NCBI RefSeq assembly: GCF_051401765.1
Contig: NW_027480429.1
Span: 10,544,157-10,608,156, forward strand
Length of the DNA stretch: 64,000 nucleotides
DNA from: Calliopsis andreniformis
Taxonomy: Eukaryota; Arthropoda; Insecta; Hymenoptera; Andrenidae
Direction: 5' to 3'
Below are positions 51,046 to 63,507 of this stretch, one piece after another (within the stretch, counting starts at the first letter, position 1; each line of letters opens with the position of its first letter). Below the pieces are notes generated by a model that was not told the DNA's origin, made no database searches, and saw nothing but the letters and a program-made list of their open reading frames with translations. The position numbers and the translations under genes were made by a program.

Positions 51046-52687
51046 ATGCAAAAAAAATACAACCGTGTTTCCATCATATAACAGGAATAATTGCAACCAC
51101 TTTGAAACTGATGGCCAATTCTACGTTCCGGGCAACCTAGGTTTCACTCCAGGGCGTTGCTCCAGCAGACCGAATAGTTACGGCCTTAGAAGTCAACGCC
51201 AAAGGCATAAAATACGATATAAATACAGCAGCGTTTCCATCGTATAAAACGAATAATTGCAACCAGTGTGAAAGTTATGGTCATTTCCACATTCCGAGGG
51301 ACCCAGGCTTCACTCTAGGGCGTTGCTCCACCAGATCGAATAGTTAGGTCCTTAGATGTAAACGCCAGAAGCATAAAATACGATATAAATACAACAGCTT
51401 ATCCATCGTATAAAAGGATTAATTGCAACCAGTTTGAAAGTTATGGTCATTTCCACATTCCGAGGGACCTAGGCTTCACTCTAGGGCGTTGCTCCACCAG
51501 ATCGAATAGTTAGGTCCTTAGATGTAAACGCCAGAAGCATAAAATACGATATAAATACAACAGCTTTTCCATCGTATAAAAGGATTAATTGCAACCAGTT
51601 TGAACGTGATGGTCATTTCTCCTTTCCGGGCGACCTAGGCTTCACTCTATGGCGTTGCTGCACTAGATCGAACAGCTAGGGCCTTAGAAGTCAACGCCAG
51701 AAGCATAAAATACAATATAAATACAACAGTTTTTCCATCGTATAAAACGAATAATTGCAACCAGTATGAAACTTATGGTCATTCCTACTTTCCGAACAAC
51801 CTAGGCTTCACCCTAGGGCGTTGCTCCAACAGATTGAATAGTTAGGGCCTTTGAAGTCAACGCCAGAAGCATAAAATACAATATAAATACAACAGTTTTT
51901 CCATCGTATAAAACGAATAATTGCAACCAGTATGAAACTTGTGGTCATTTCTACTTTCCGAACAACCTAGGCTTCACCCTGGGGCGTGGCTCCAACAGAT
52001 TGAATAGTTAGGGCCTTAGAAGTCAACGCCCGAACCATAAAATGCAAAAAAAATACAACAGTGTTTCCATCATATAACAGGAATAATTGCAACCAGTTTG
52101 AAAGTGATGGCCAATTCTACGTTCCGGGCAACCTGGGTTTCACACCAGGGCGTTGCTCCTCCAGACCGAATAGTTAGTGCCTTAGAAGTCAACGCCAGAA
52201 GCATAAAATACAATATAAATACAACAGCTTCTCCATCGTATAAAACGAATAATTGCAACCAGTATGAAACTTATGGTCATTTCTACTTTCCGAGCAACCT
52301 AGGCTTCACCCTAGGGCGTTGCTCCAGCGGATTGAATAGTTAGGGCCTTAGAAGTCAACGCCCGAAACATAAAATGCAAAAAAAATACAACAGTGTTTCC
52401 ATCATATAACAGGAATAATTGCAACCAGTTTGAAAGTGATGGCCAATTCTACGTTCCGGGCAACCTAGGCTTCACTCTAGGGCGTTGCTCCACCAGATCG
52501 AATAGCTAGTGCCTTAGAAGTCAACGGCAGAAGCATAAAATGCGATATAAATACAACAGTTTTTCCATCGTATAAAACGAATAATTGCAACCAGTATGAA
52601 ACTTATGGTCATTTGTACTTTCCGAGCAACCTAGGCTTCACCCTAGGGCGTTGCTCCAACAGATTGAGTAGTTAGGGCCTTAGATGT
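49700..52687 (+). repeat. 18-monomer unit of the right domain (2988 bp)
   Basis: Bases 49700-51040 recur at 52688-54028, an offset of 2988 bp = 18 x 166. The length matches the left-domain HOR, but the monomer content is unrelated (A*, C, C2, D, B'). The second part of the unit, 51110-52687, recurs at 55260-56837 at 25 monomers (4150 bp). The unit has therefore been split between two later copies. Confidence 0.8.
52292..52324 (+). other. Imperfect hairpin (dyad) of B-class monomers, example
   Basis: GAGCAAC at 52292-52298 pairs with GTTGCTC at 52318-52324, and CTAGG at 52299-52303 pairs with CCTAG at 52310-52314. The loop is CTTCAC and GGC is bulged on the right side. That is 12 paired bases in 33 bp. 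The same arrangement is present in most B-class monomers of the right half. In A-class monomers GGGCAAC and TCTAG weaken both arms. Confidence 0.8.
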
Positions 52688-54838
52688 CAACGCCCGAACC
52701 ATAAAATGCAAAAAAAATACAACAGTCTTTCCGTCATATAACAGGAATAATTGCAACCAGTTTGAAAGTGATGGCCAATTCTACGTTCCGGGCAACCTGG
52801 GTTTCACTCCAGGGCGTTGCTCCACCAGACCGAATAGTTACGGCCTTAGAAGTCAACGCCAAAGGCATAAAATACAATATAAATACAGCAGCGTTTCCAT
52901 CGTATAAAACGAATAATTGCAACCAGTGTGAAAGTTATGGTCATTTCCACATTCCCAGGGACCCAGGCTTCACTCTAGGGCGTTGCTCCACCAGATCGAA
53001 TAGTTAGGTCCTTAGATGTAAACGCCAGAAGCATAAAATACGATATAAATACAACAGCTTTTCCATCGTATAAAAGGATTAATTGCAACCAGTTTGAAAG
53101 TTATGGTCATTTCCACATTCCGAGGGACCTAGGCTTCACACTAGGGCGTTGCTCCACCAGATCGAATAGTTAGGTCCTTAGATGTAAACGCCAGAAGCAT
53201 AAAATACGATATAAATACAACAGCTTTTCCATCGTATAAAAGGATTAATTGCAACCAGTTTGAACGTGATGGTCATTTCTCCTTTCCGGGCGACCTAGGC
53301 TTCACTCTAGGGCGTTGCTCCACTAGATCGAACAGCTAGGGCCTTAGAAGTCAACGCCAGAAGCATAAAATACAATATAAATACAACAGTTTTTCCATCG
53401 TATAAAACGAATAATTGCAACCAGTATGAAACTTATGGTCATTCCTACTTTCCGAACAACCTAGGCTTCACCCTAGGGCGTTGCTCCAACAGATTGAATA
53501 GTTAGGGCCTTTGAAGTCAACGCCAGAAGCATAAAATACAATATAAATACAACAGTTTTTCCATCGTATAAAATGAATAATTGCAACTAGTTTGAAAGTG
53601 ATGGCCAATTCTACCTTCCGGGCAACCTGTGCTTCACTCTAGGGCGTTGCTCCGCCAGATCGAATAGTTAGTGCCTTAGAAGTCAACGCCCGAACCATAA
53701 AATGCAAAAAAAATACAACAGTGTTTCCATCATATAACAGGAATAATTGCAACCAGTTTGAAAGTGATGGCCAATTCTACGTTCCGGGCAACCTGGGTTT
53801 CACTCCAGGGCGTTGCTCCACCAGACCGAATAGTTACGGCCTTAGAAGTCAACGCCAAAGGCATAAAATACAATATAAATACAGCAGCGTTTCCATCGTA
53901 TAAAACGAATAATTGCAACCAGTGTGAAAGTTATGGTCATTTCCACATTCCGAGGGACCTAGGCTTCACTCTAGGGCGTTGCTCCACCAGATCGAATAGT
54001 TAGGTCCTTAGATGTAATCGCCAGAAGCATAAAATACGATATAAATACAACAGCTTTTCCATCGTATAAAAGGATTAATTGCAACCAGTTTGAACGTGAT
54101 GGTCATTTCTCCTTTCCGGGCGACCTAGGCTTCACTCTAGGGCGTTGCTCCACTAGATCGAACAGCTAGGGCCTTAGAAGTCAACGCCAGAAGCATAAAA
54201 TACAATATAAATACAACAGTTTTTCCATCGTATAAAACGAATAATTGCAACCAGTATGAAACTTATGGTCATTCCTACTTTCCGAACAACCTAGGCTTCA
54301 CCCTAGGGCGTTGCTCCAACAGATTGAATAGTTAGGGCCTTAGAAGTCAACGCCCGAACCATAAAGTGCAAAAAAAATACAACCGTGTTTCCATCATATA
54401 ACAGGAATAATTGCAACCACTTTGAAACTGATGGCCAATTCTACGTTCCGGGCAACCTAGGTTTCACTCCAGGGCGTTGCTCCACCAGACCGAATAGTTA
54501 CGGCCTAAGAAGTCAACGCCAGAAGCATAAAATGCGATATAAATACAACAGTTTTTCCATCGTATAAAACGAATAATTGCATCCAGTATGAAACTTATGG
54601 TCATTTCTACCTTCCGAACAACCTAGGCTTCACCCTAGGGCGTTGCTCCAACAGATTGAATAGTTAGGGCCTTAGAAGTCAACGCCCGAACCATAAGACG
54701 CAAAAAAAATACAACAGTGTTTCCATCATATAACAGGAATAATTGCAACCAGTTTGAAAGTGATGGCCAATTCTACGTTCCGGGCAACCTAGGCATCACT
54801 CTATTGCGTTGATCCACCAGATCGAATAGTTAGTGCCT
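52688..54838 (+). repeat. Block matching 59494-61644 (41-monomer spacing)
   Basis: Offset 6806 bp = 41 x 166. It includes the five-monomer A*-C-C2-D-B' cassette at 52753, the four-monomer cassette at 53749, and AAGACGCAAAA near 54695. It ends where this copy has TAGTGCCTTAGAAG and the other TAGTGCCTTTGAAG. Confidence 0.82.
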
Positions 54839-55259
54839 TAGAAGTCAACGCCAGAAGCATAAAACACAATATAAATACAACAGCTTTTCCATCGTATAAA
54901 ACGAATAATTGCAACCAGTATGAAACTTATGGTCATTTCTACTTTCCGAGCAAGTTAGGCTTCACCCTAGGGCGTTGCTCCAACAGATTGAATAGTTAGG
55001 GCCCTAGAAGTCAACGCCCGAAGCATAAAATGCAATTAAAATACAACAGTGTTTCCATCATATAACAGGAATAATTGCAACCAGTTTGAAAGTGATGGCC
55101 AATTCTACGTTCCGGGCAACCTAGGCTTCACTCTAGGGCGTTGCTCCACCAGATAGAATAGTTAGTGCCTTAGAAGTCAACGCCCGAACCATAAAATGCA
55201 AAAAAAATACAACAGTGTTTCCGTCATATAACAGGAATAATTGCAACCAGTTTGAAAGT

Positions 55260-56837
55260 GATGGCCAATTCTACGTTCCGGGCAACCTGGGTTTCACTCC
55301 AGGGCGTTGCTCCACCAGACCGAATAGTTACGGCCTTAGAAGTCAACGCCAAAGGCATAAAATACGATATAAATACAGCAGCGTTTCCATCGTATAAAAC
55401 GAATAATTGCAACCAGTGTGAAAGTTATGGTCATTTCCACATTCCGAGGGACCCAGGCTTCACTCTAGGGCGTTGCTCCACCAGATCGAATAGTTAGGTC
55501 CTTAGATGTAAACGCCAGAAGCATAAAATACGATATAAATACAACAGCTTATCCATCGTATAAAAGGATTAATTGCAACCAGTTTGAAAGTTATGGTCAT
55601 TTCCACATTCCGAGGGACCTAGGCTTCACTCTAGGGCGTTGCTCCACCAGATCGAATAGTTAGGTCCTTAGATGTAATCGCCAGAAGCATAAAATACGAT
55701 ATAAATACAACAGCTTTTCCATCGTATAAAAGGATTAATTGCAACCAGTTTGAACGTGATGGTCATTTCTCCTTTCCGGGCGACCTAGGCTTCACTCTAG
55801 GGCGTTGCTGCACTAGATCGAACAGCTAGGGCCTTAGAAGTCAACGCCAGAAGCATAAAATACAATATAAATACAACAGTTTTTCCATCGTATAAAACGA
55901 ATAATTGCAACCAGTATGAAACTTATGGTCATTCCTACTTTCCGAACAACCTAGGCTTCACCCTAGGGCGTTGCTCCAACAGATTGAATAGTTAGGGCCT
56001 TTGAAGTCAACGCCAGAAGCATAAAATACAATATAAATACAACAGTTTTTCCATCGTATAAAACGAATAATTGCAACCAGTATGAAACTTGTGGTCATTT
56101 CTACTTTCCGAACAACCTAGGCTTCACCCTGGGGCGTTGCTCCAACAGATTGAATAGTTAGGGCCTTAGAAGTCAACGCCCGAACCATAAAATGCAAAAA
56201 AAATACAACAGTGTTTCCATCATATAACAGGAATAATTGCAACCAGTTTGAAAGTGATGGCCAATTCTACGTTCCGGGCAACCTGGGTTTCACACCAGGG
56301 CGTTGCTCCACCAGACCGAATAGTTAGTGCCTTAGAAGTCAACGCCAGAAGCATAAAATACAATATAAATACAACAGCTTCTCCATCGTATAAAACGAAT
56401 AATTGCAACCAGTATGAAACTTATGGTCATTTCTACTTTCCGAGCAACCTAGGCTTCACCCTAGGGCGTTGCTCCAGCGGATTGAATAGTTAGGGCCTTA
56501 GAAGTCAACGCCCGAAACATAAAATGCAAAAAAAATACAACAGTGTTTCCATCATATAACAGGAATAATTGCAACCAGTTTGAAAGTGATGGCCAATTCT
56601 ACGTTCCGGGCAACCTAGGCTTCACTCTAGGGCGTTGCTCCACCAGATCGAATAGCTAGTGCCTTAGAAGTCAACGGCAGAAGCATAAAATGCGATATAA
56701 ATACAACAGTTTTTCCATCGTATAAAACGAATAATTGCAACCAGTATGAAACTTATGGTCATTTGTACTTTCCGAGCAACCTAGGCTTCACCCTAGGGCG
56801 TTGCTCCAACAGATTGAGTAGTTAGGGCCTTAGATGT
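55260..56837 (+). repeat. Block matching 51110-52687 (25-monomer spacing)
   Basis: Offset 4150 bp = 25 x 166. Shared markers include GTTGCTGCACTAGATCG, ACTTGTGGTC, ACCCTGGGGCG and GCTTCTCCATCG. A difference is CTCCTCCAGACC near 52160 against CTCCACCAGACC near 56310. It ends where one copy has CGCCCGAACC and the other CGCCCGAAGC. Confidence 0.82.
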
Positions 56838-56949
56838 CAACGCCCGAAGCATAAAATGCAATAAAAATACAACTGTGTTTCCATCATATAACAGGAATAA
56901 TTGCATCCAGTTTGAAAGTGATGGCCAATTCTACGTTCCGGGCAACCTA

Positions 56950-59900
56950 GGTTTCACACCAGGGCGTTGCTCCTCCAGACCGAATAGTTACGGCCTAAGA
57001 AGTCAACGCCAGAAGCATAAAATACAATATAAATACAACAGCTTTTCCATCGTATAAAACGAATAATTGCAACCAGTATGAAAATTATGGTCATTTCTAC
57101 TTTCCGAGCAACCTAGGCTTCACCCTAGGGCGTTGCTCCAGCGGATTGAATAGTTAGGGCCTTAGAAGTCAACGCCCGAACCATAAAATGCAAAAAAAAT
57201 ACAACAGTGTTTCCATCATATAACAGGAATAATAGCAACCAGTTTGAAAGTGACGGCCAATTCAACGTTCCGGGCAACCTAGGCTTCGCTCTAGGGCGTT
57301 GCTCCACCAGATCGAAAAGATAGTGCCTTAGAAGTCAACGCCAGAAGCATAAAATGCGATACAAATACAACAGTTTTTCCATCGTATAAAACGAATAATT
57401 GCATCCAGTATGAAACTTATGGTCATTTCTACTTTCCGAGCAACCTAGGCTTCACCCTAGGGCGTTGCTCCAACAGATTGAATAGTTAGGGCCTTAGAAG
57501 TCAACGCCCGAAACATAAAATGCAAAAAAAATACAACAGTGTTTCCATCATATAACAGGAATAATTGCAACCAGTTTGGAAGTGATGGCCAATTCTACGT
57601 TCCGGGCAACCTAGGCTTCGCTCCATGGCGTTGCTCCACCAGATCGAAAAGATAGTGCCTTAGAAGTCAACGCCAGAAGCATAAAATGCGATATAAATAC
57701 AACAGTTTCTCCATCGTATAAAACGAATAATTGCAACCAGTATGAAGCTTATGGTCATTTCTACTTTCCGAGCAACCTAGGCTTCACCCTAGGGCGTTGC
57801 TCCAACGGATTGAATAGTTATGGCCTTAGAAGTCAACGCCCGAACCATAAAATGCAAAAAAAATACAACAGTGTTTCCATCGTATAAAACGAATAAATGC
57901 AACCAGTATGAAACTTATGGTCATTTCTACTTTCCGGGCAACCTAGGCTTCACCCTAGGGCGCTGCTCCACCAGATCGAATAGTTAGTACCCTAGAAGTC
58001 AGCGCCAGAAGCATAAAATACAATATAAGTACAACAGTTTTCCCATCGCATAAAACGAATAATTGCATCCAGTATGAAACTTATGGTCATTTCTACTTTC
58101 CGAGCAACCTAGGCTTCACCCTAGGGCGTTGCTCCAACAGATTGGATAGTTAGGGCCTTAGAAGTCAACGCCCGAAGCATAAAATGCAATAAAAATACAA
58201 CTGTGTTTCCATCATATAACAGGAATAATTGCAACCAGTTTGAAAGTGATGGCCAATTCTACGTTCCGGGCAACCTAGGTTTCACACCAGGGCGTTGCTC
58301 CTCCAGACCGAATAGTTACGGCCTAAGAAGTCAACGCCAGAAGCATAAAATACAATATAAATACAACAGCTTTTCCATCGTATAAAACGAATAATTGCAA
58401 CCAGTATGAAACTTATGGTCATTTCTACTTTCCGAGCAACCAAGGCTTCACCCTAGGGCGTTGCTCCAACGGATTGAATAGTTAGGGCCTTAGAAGTCAA
58501 CGCCCGAACCATAAAATGCAAAAAAAATACAACAGTGTTTCCATCATATAACAGGAATAATTGCAACCGGTTTGAAAGTGATGGCCAATTCTACGTTCCG
58601 GGCAACCTAGGTTTCACTACAGGGCGTTGCTCCACCAGATCGAATTGTTAGTGCCTCAGAAGTCAACGCCAGAAGCATAAAATACAATATAAATACAACA
58701 GTTTTTCCATCGTATAAAACGAATAATTGCAACCAGTGTGAACCTTATGGACATTTCTACTTTCCGAGCAACCTAGGCTTCACCCCAGGGCGTTGCTCCA
58801 ACAGTTTGAATAGTTAGGGCCTTAGAAGTCAACGCCCGAACCATAAAATGCAAAAAAAATACAACAGTGTTTCCAGCAATTAATAGGAGTAATTGCAACC
58901 AGTTTGAAAGTGATGGCGAATTCTACGTTCCGAGCAACCTAGGTTTCACTCCAGGGCGTTGCTCCTCCAGACCGGATAGTTACGGCCTAAGAAGGCAACC
59001 CCAGAAGCATAAAATACGATATAAATACAACAGCTTTTCCATCGTATAAAACGAATAATTGCAACCAGTATGAAACTTATGGTCATTTCTACTTTCCGAG
59101 TATGTTAGGCTTCACCCTAGGGCGTTGCTCCAACAGATTGAATAGTTAGGGCCTTAGAAGTCAACGCCCGAAGCATAAAATGCAATTAAAATACAACAGT
59201 GTTTCCATCATATAACAGGAATAATTGCAACCAGTTTGAAAGTGATGGCCAATTCTACGTTCCGGGCAACCTAGGCTTCACTCTAGGGCGTTGCTCCACC
59301 AGATAGAATAGTTAGTGCCTTTGAAGTCAACGCCAGAAGCATAAAATACAATATAAATACAACAGTTTTTCCATCGTATAAAACGAATAATTGCAACCAG
59401 TTTGAAAGTGATGGCCAATTCTACCTTCCGGGCAACCTATGCTTCACTCTAGGGCGTTGCTCCGCCAGATCGAATAGTTAGTGCCTTAGAAGTCAACGCC
59501 CGAACCATAAAATGCAAAAAAAATACAACAGTGTTTCCGTCATATAACAGGAATAATTGCAACCAGTTTGAAAGTGATGGCCAATTCTACGTTCCGGGCA
59601 ACCTGGGTTTCACTCCAGGGCGTTGCTCCACCAGACCGAATAGTTACGGCCTTAGAAGTCAACGCCAAAGGCATAAAATACAATATAAATACAGCAGCGT
59701 TTCCATCGTATAAAACGAATAATTGCAACCAGTGTGAAAGTTATGGTCATTTCCACATTCCGAGGGACCCAGGCTTCACTCTAGGGCGTTGCTCCACCAG
59801 ATCGAGTAGTTAGGTCCTTAGATGTAAACTCCAGAAGCATAAAATACGATATAAATACAACAGCTTTTCCATCGTATAAAAGGATTAATTGCAACCAGTT

Positions 59901-60839
59901 TGAAAGTTATGGTCATTTCCACATTCCGAGGGACCTAGGCTTCACACTAGGGCGTTGCTCCACCAGATCGAATAGTTAGGTCCTTAGATGTAAACGCAAG
60001 AAGCATAAAATACGATATAAATACAACAGCTTTTCCATCGTATAAAAGGATTAATTGCAACCAGTTTGAACGTGATGGTCATTTCTCCTTTCCGGGCGAC
60101 CTAGGCTTCACTCTAGGGCGTTGCTCCACTAGATCGAACAGCTAGGGCCTTAGAAGTCAACGCCAGAAGCATAAAATACAATATAAATACAACAGTTTTT
60201 CCATCGTATAAAACGAATAATTGCAACCAGTATGAAACTTATGGTCATTCCTACTTTCCGAACAACCTAGGCTTCACCCTAGGGCGTTGCTCCAACAGAT
60301 TGAATAGTTAGGGCCTTTGAAGTCAACGCCAGAACCATAAAATACAATATAAATACAACAGTTTTTCCATCGTATAAAACGAATAATTGCAACCAGTTTG
60401 AAAGTGATGGCCAATTCTACCTTCCGGGCAACCTGTGCTTCACTCTAGGGCGTTGCTCCGCCAGATCGAATAGTTAGTGCCTTAGAAGTCAACGCCCGAA
60501 CCATAAAATGAAAAAAAAATACAACAGTGTTTCCATCATATAACAGGAATAATTGCAACCAGTTTGAAAGTGATGGCCAATTCTACGTTCCGGGCAACCT
60601 GGGTTTCACTCCAGGGCGTTGCTCCACCAGACCGAATAGTTACGGCCTTAGAAGTCAACGCCAAAGGCATAAAATACAATATAAATACAGCAGCGTTTCC
60701 ATCGTATAAAACGAATAATTGCAACCAGTGTGAAAGTTATGGTCATTTCCACATTCCGAGGGACCTAGGCTTCACTCTAGGGCGTTGCTCCACCAGATCG
60801 AATAGTTAGGTCCTTAGATGTAAACGCCAGAAGCATAAA
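56950..60839 (+). repeat. 59-monomer-spaced duplication, right copy (3.9 kb)
   Basis: Partner of 47156-51045. Private differences include AAAATTATGG near 57081, CCAGCGGATTG near 57139, AATAGCAACC near 57231, CCAAGGCTTC near 58440, CCAGCAATTAATAGG near 58873, TATGTTAGG near 59101, AAACTCCAG near 59826 and ATGAAAAAAAAATAC near 60508. This copy carries most of the private changes I saw. Confidence 0.84.
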
Positions 60840-63499
60840 ATACGATATAAATACAACAGCTTTTCCATCGTATAAAAGGATTAATTGCAACCAGTTTGAA
60901 CGTGATGGTCATTTCTCCTTTCCGGGCGACCTAGGCTTCACTCTAGGGCGTTGCTCCACTAGATCGAACAGCTAGGGCCTTAGAAGTCAACGCCAGAAGC
61001 ATAAAATACAATATAAATACAACAGTTTTTCCATCGTATAAAACGAATAATTGCAACCAGTATGAAACTTATGGTCATTCCTACTTTCCGAACAACCTAG
61101 GTTTCACCCTAGGGCGTTGCTCCAACAGATTGAATAGTTAGGGCCTTAGAAGTCAACGCCCGAACCATAAAATGCAAAAAAAATACAACCGTGTTTCCAT
61201 CATATAACAGGAATAATTGCAACCACTTTGAAACTGATGGCCAATTCTACGTTCCGGGCAACCTAGGTTTCACTCCAGGGCGTTGCTCCACCAGACCGAA
61301 TAGTTACGGCCTAAGAAGTCAACGCCAGAAGCATAAAATGCGATATAAATACAACAGTTTTTCCATCGTATAAAACGAATAATTGCATCCAGTATGAAAC
61401 TTATGGTCATTTCTACCTTCCGAACAACCTAGGCTTCACCCTAGGGCGTTGCTCCAACAGATTGAATAGTTAGGGCCTTAGAAGTCAACGCCCGAACCAT
61501 AAGACGCAAAAAAAATACAACAGTGTTTCCATCATATAACAGGGATAATTGCAACCAGTTTGAAAGTGATGGCCAATTCTACGTTCCGGGCAACCTAGGC
61601 ATCACTCTATTGCGTTGATCCACCAGATCGAATAGTTAGTGCCTTTGAAGTCAACGCCAGAAGCATAAAATACAATATAAATACAACAGTTTTTCCATCG
61701 TATAAAACGAATAATTGCAACCAGTTTGAAAGTGATGGCCAATTCTACCTTCCGGGCAACCTATGCTTCACTCTAGGGCGTTGCTCCGCCAGATCGAATA
61801 GTTAGTGCCTTAGAAGTCAACGCCCGAACCATAAAATGCAAAAAAAATACAACAGTGTTTCCGTCATATAACAGGAATAATTGCAACCAGTTTGAAAGTG
61901 ATGGCCAATTCTACGTTCCGGGCAACCTGGGTTTCACTCCAGGGCGTTGCTCCACCAGACCGAATAGTTACGGCCTTAGAAGTCAACGCCAAAGGCATAA
62001 AATACGATATAAATACAGCAGCGTTTCCATCGTATAAAACGAATAATTGCAACCAGTATGAAACTTGTGGTCATTTCTACTTTCCGAACAACCTAGGCTT
62101 CACCCTGGGGCGTTGCTCCAACAGATTGAATAGTTAGGGCCTTAGAAGTCAACGCCCGAACCATAAAATGCAAAAAAAATACAACAGTGTTTCCATCATA
62201 TAACAGGAATAATTGCAACCAGTTTGAAAGTGATGGCCAATTCTACGTTCCGGGCAACCTGGGTTTCACACCAGGGCGTTGCTCCACCAGACCGAATAGT
62301 TACGGCCTTAGAAGTCAACGCCAAAGGCATAAAATACAATATAAATACAACAGCGTTTCCATCGTATAAAACGAATAATTGCAACCAGTATGAAACTTAT
62401 GGTCATTTCTACTTTCCGAGCAAGTTAGGCTTCACCCTAGGGCGTTGCTCCAACAGATTGAATAGTTAGGGCCTTAGAAGTCAACGCCCGAAGCATAAAA
62501 TGCAATTAAAATACAACAGTGTTTCCATCATATGACAGGAATAATTGCAACCAGTTTGAAAGTGATGGCCAATTCTACGTTCCGGGCAACCTAGGCTTCA
62601 CTCTAGGGCGTTGCTCCACCAGATAGAATAGTTAGTGCCTTTGAAGTCAACGCCAGAAGCATAAAATACAATATAAATACAACAGTTTTTCCATCGTATA
62701 AAACGAATAATTGCAACCAGTTTGAAAGTGATGGCCAATTCTACCTTCCGGGCAACCTATGCTTCACTTTAGGGCGTTGCTCCGCCAGATCGAATAGTTA
62801 GTGCCTTAGAAGTCAACGCCCGAACCATAAAATGCAAAAAAAATACAACAGTGTTTCCATCATATAACAGGAATAATTGCAACCAGTTTGAAAGTGATGG
62901 CCAATTCTACGTTCCGGGCAACCTGGGTTTCACTCCAGGGCGTTGCTCCACCAGACCGAATAGTTACGGCCTTAGAAGTCAACGCCAAAGGCATAAAATA
63001 CAATATAAATACAGCAGCGTTTCCATCGTATAAAACGAATAATTGCAACCAGTGTGAAAGTTATGTTCATTTCCACATTCCGAGGGACCTAGGCTTCACT
63101 CTAGGGCGTTGCTCCACCAGATCGAATAGTTAGGTCCTTAGAAGTAAACGCCAGAAGCATAAAATACGATATAAATACAACAGCTTTTCCATCGTATAAA
63201 AGGATTAATTGCAACCAGTTTGAACGTGATGGTCATTTCTCCTTTCCGGGCGACCTAGGCTTCACTCTAGGGCGTTGCTCCGCTAGATCGAACAGCTAGG
63301 GCCTTAGAAGTCAACGCCAGAAGCATAAAATACAATATAAATACAACAGTTTTTCCATCGTATAAAACGAATAATTGCAACCAGTATGAAACTTATGGTC
63401 ATTTCTACTTTCCGAGCAAGCTAGGCTTCACCCTAGGGCGTTGCTCCAACAGATTGAATAGTTAGGGCCATAGAAGTCAACGCCCGAAACATAAAATGC

Positions 63500-63507
63500 A
63501 AAAAAAA
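63500..63507 (+). other. A8 tract at a B-to-A junction, example
   Basis: An eight-base A run within ATGC-A8-TACAACAG. It recurs at many B-to-A junctions from about 13.03 kb to the right edge, alternating with ACAATATAAATAC, GCGATATAAATAC or GCAATAAAAATAC at the same monomer position. Variants with altered run length or composition occur near 25325, 47066 and 60510. Confidence 0.85.

Noticed and set aside
60500..60520. A-run variants (near 25325, 47066, 60510) as regulatory differences
   Set aside because: Single-base changes in homopolymer runs are the commonest sequencing and slippage errors and carry no other support.
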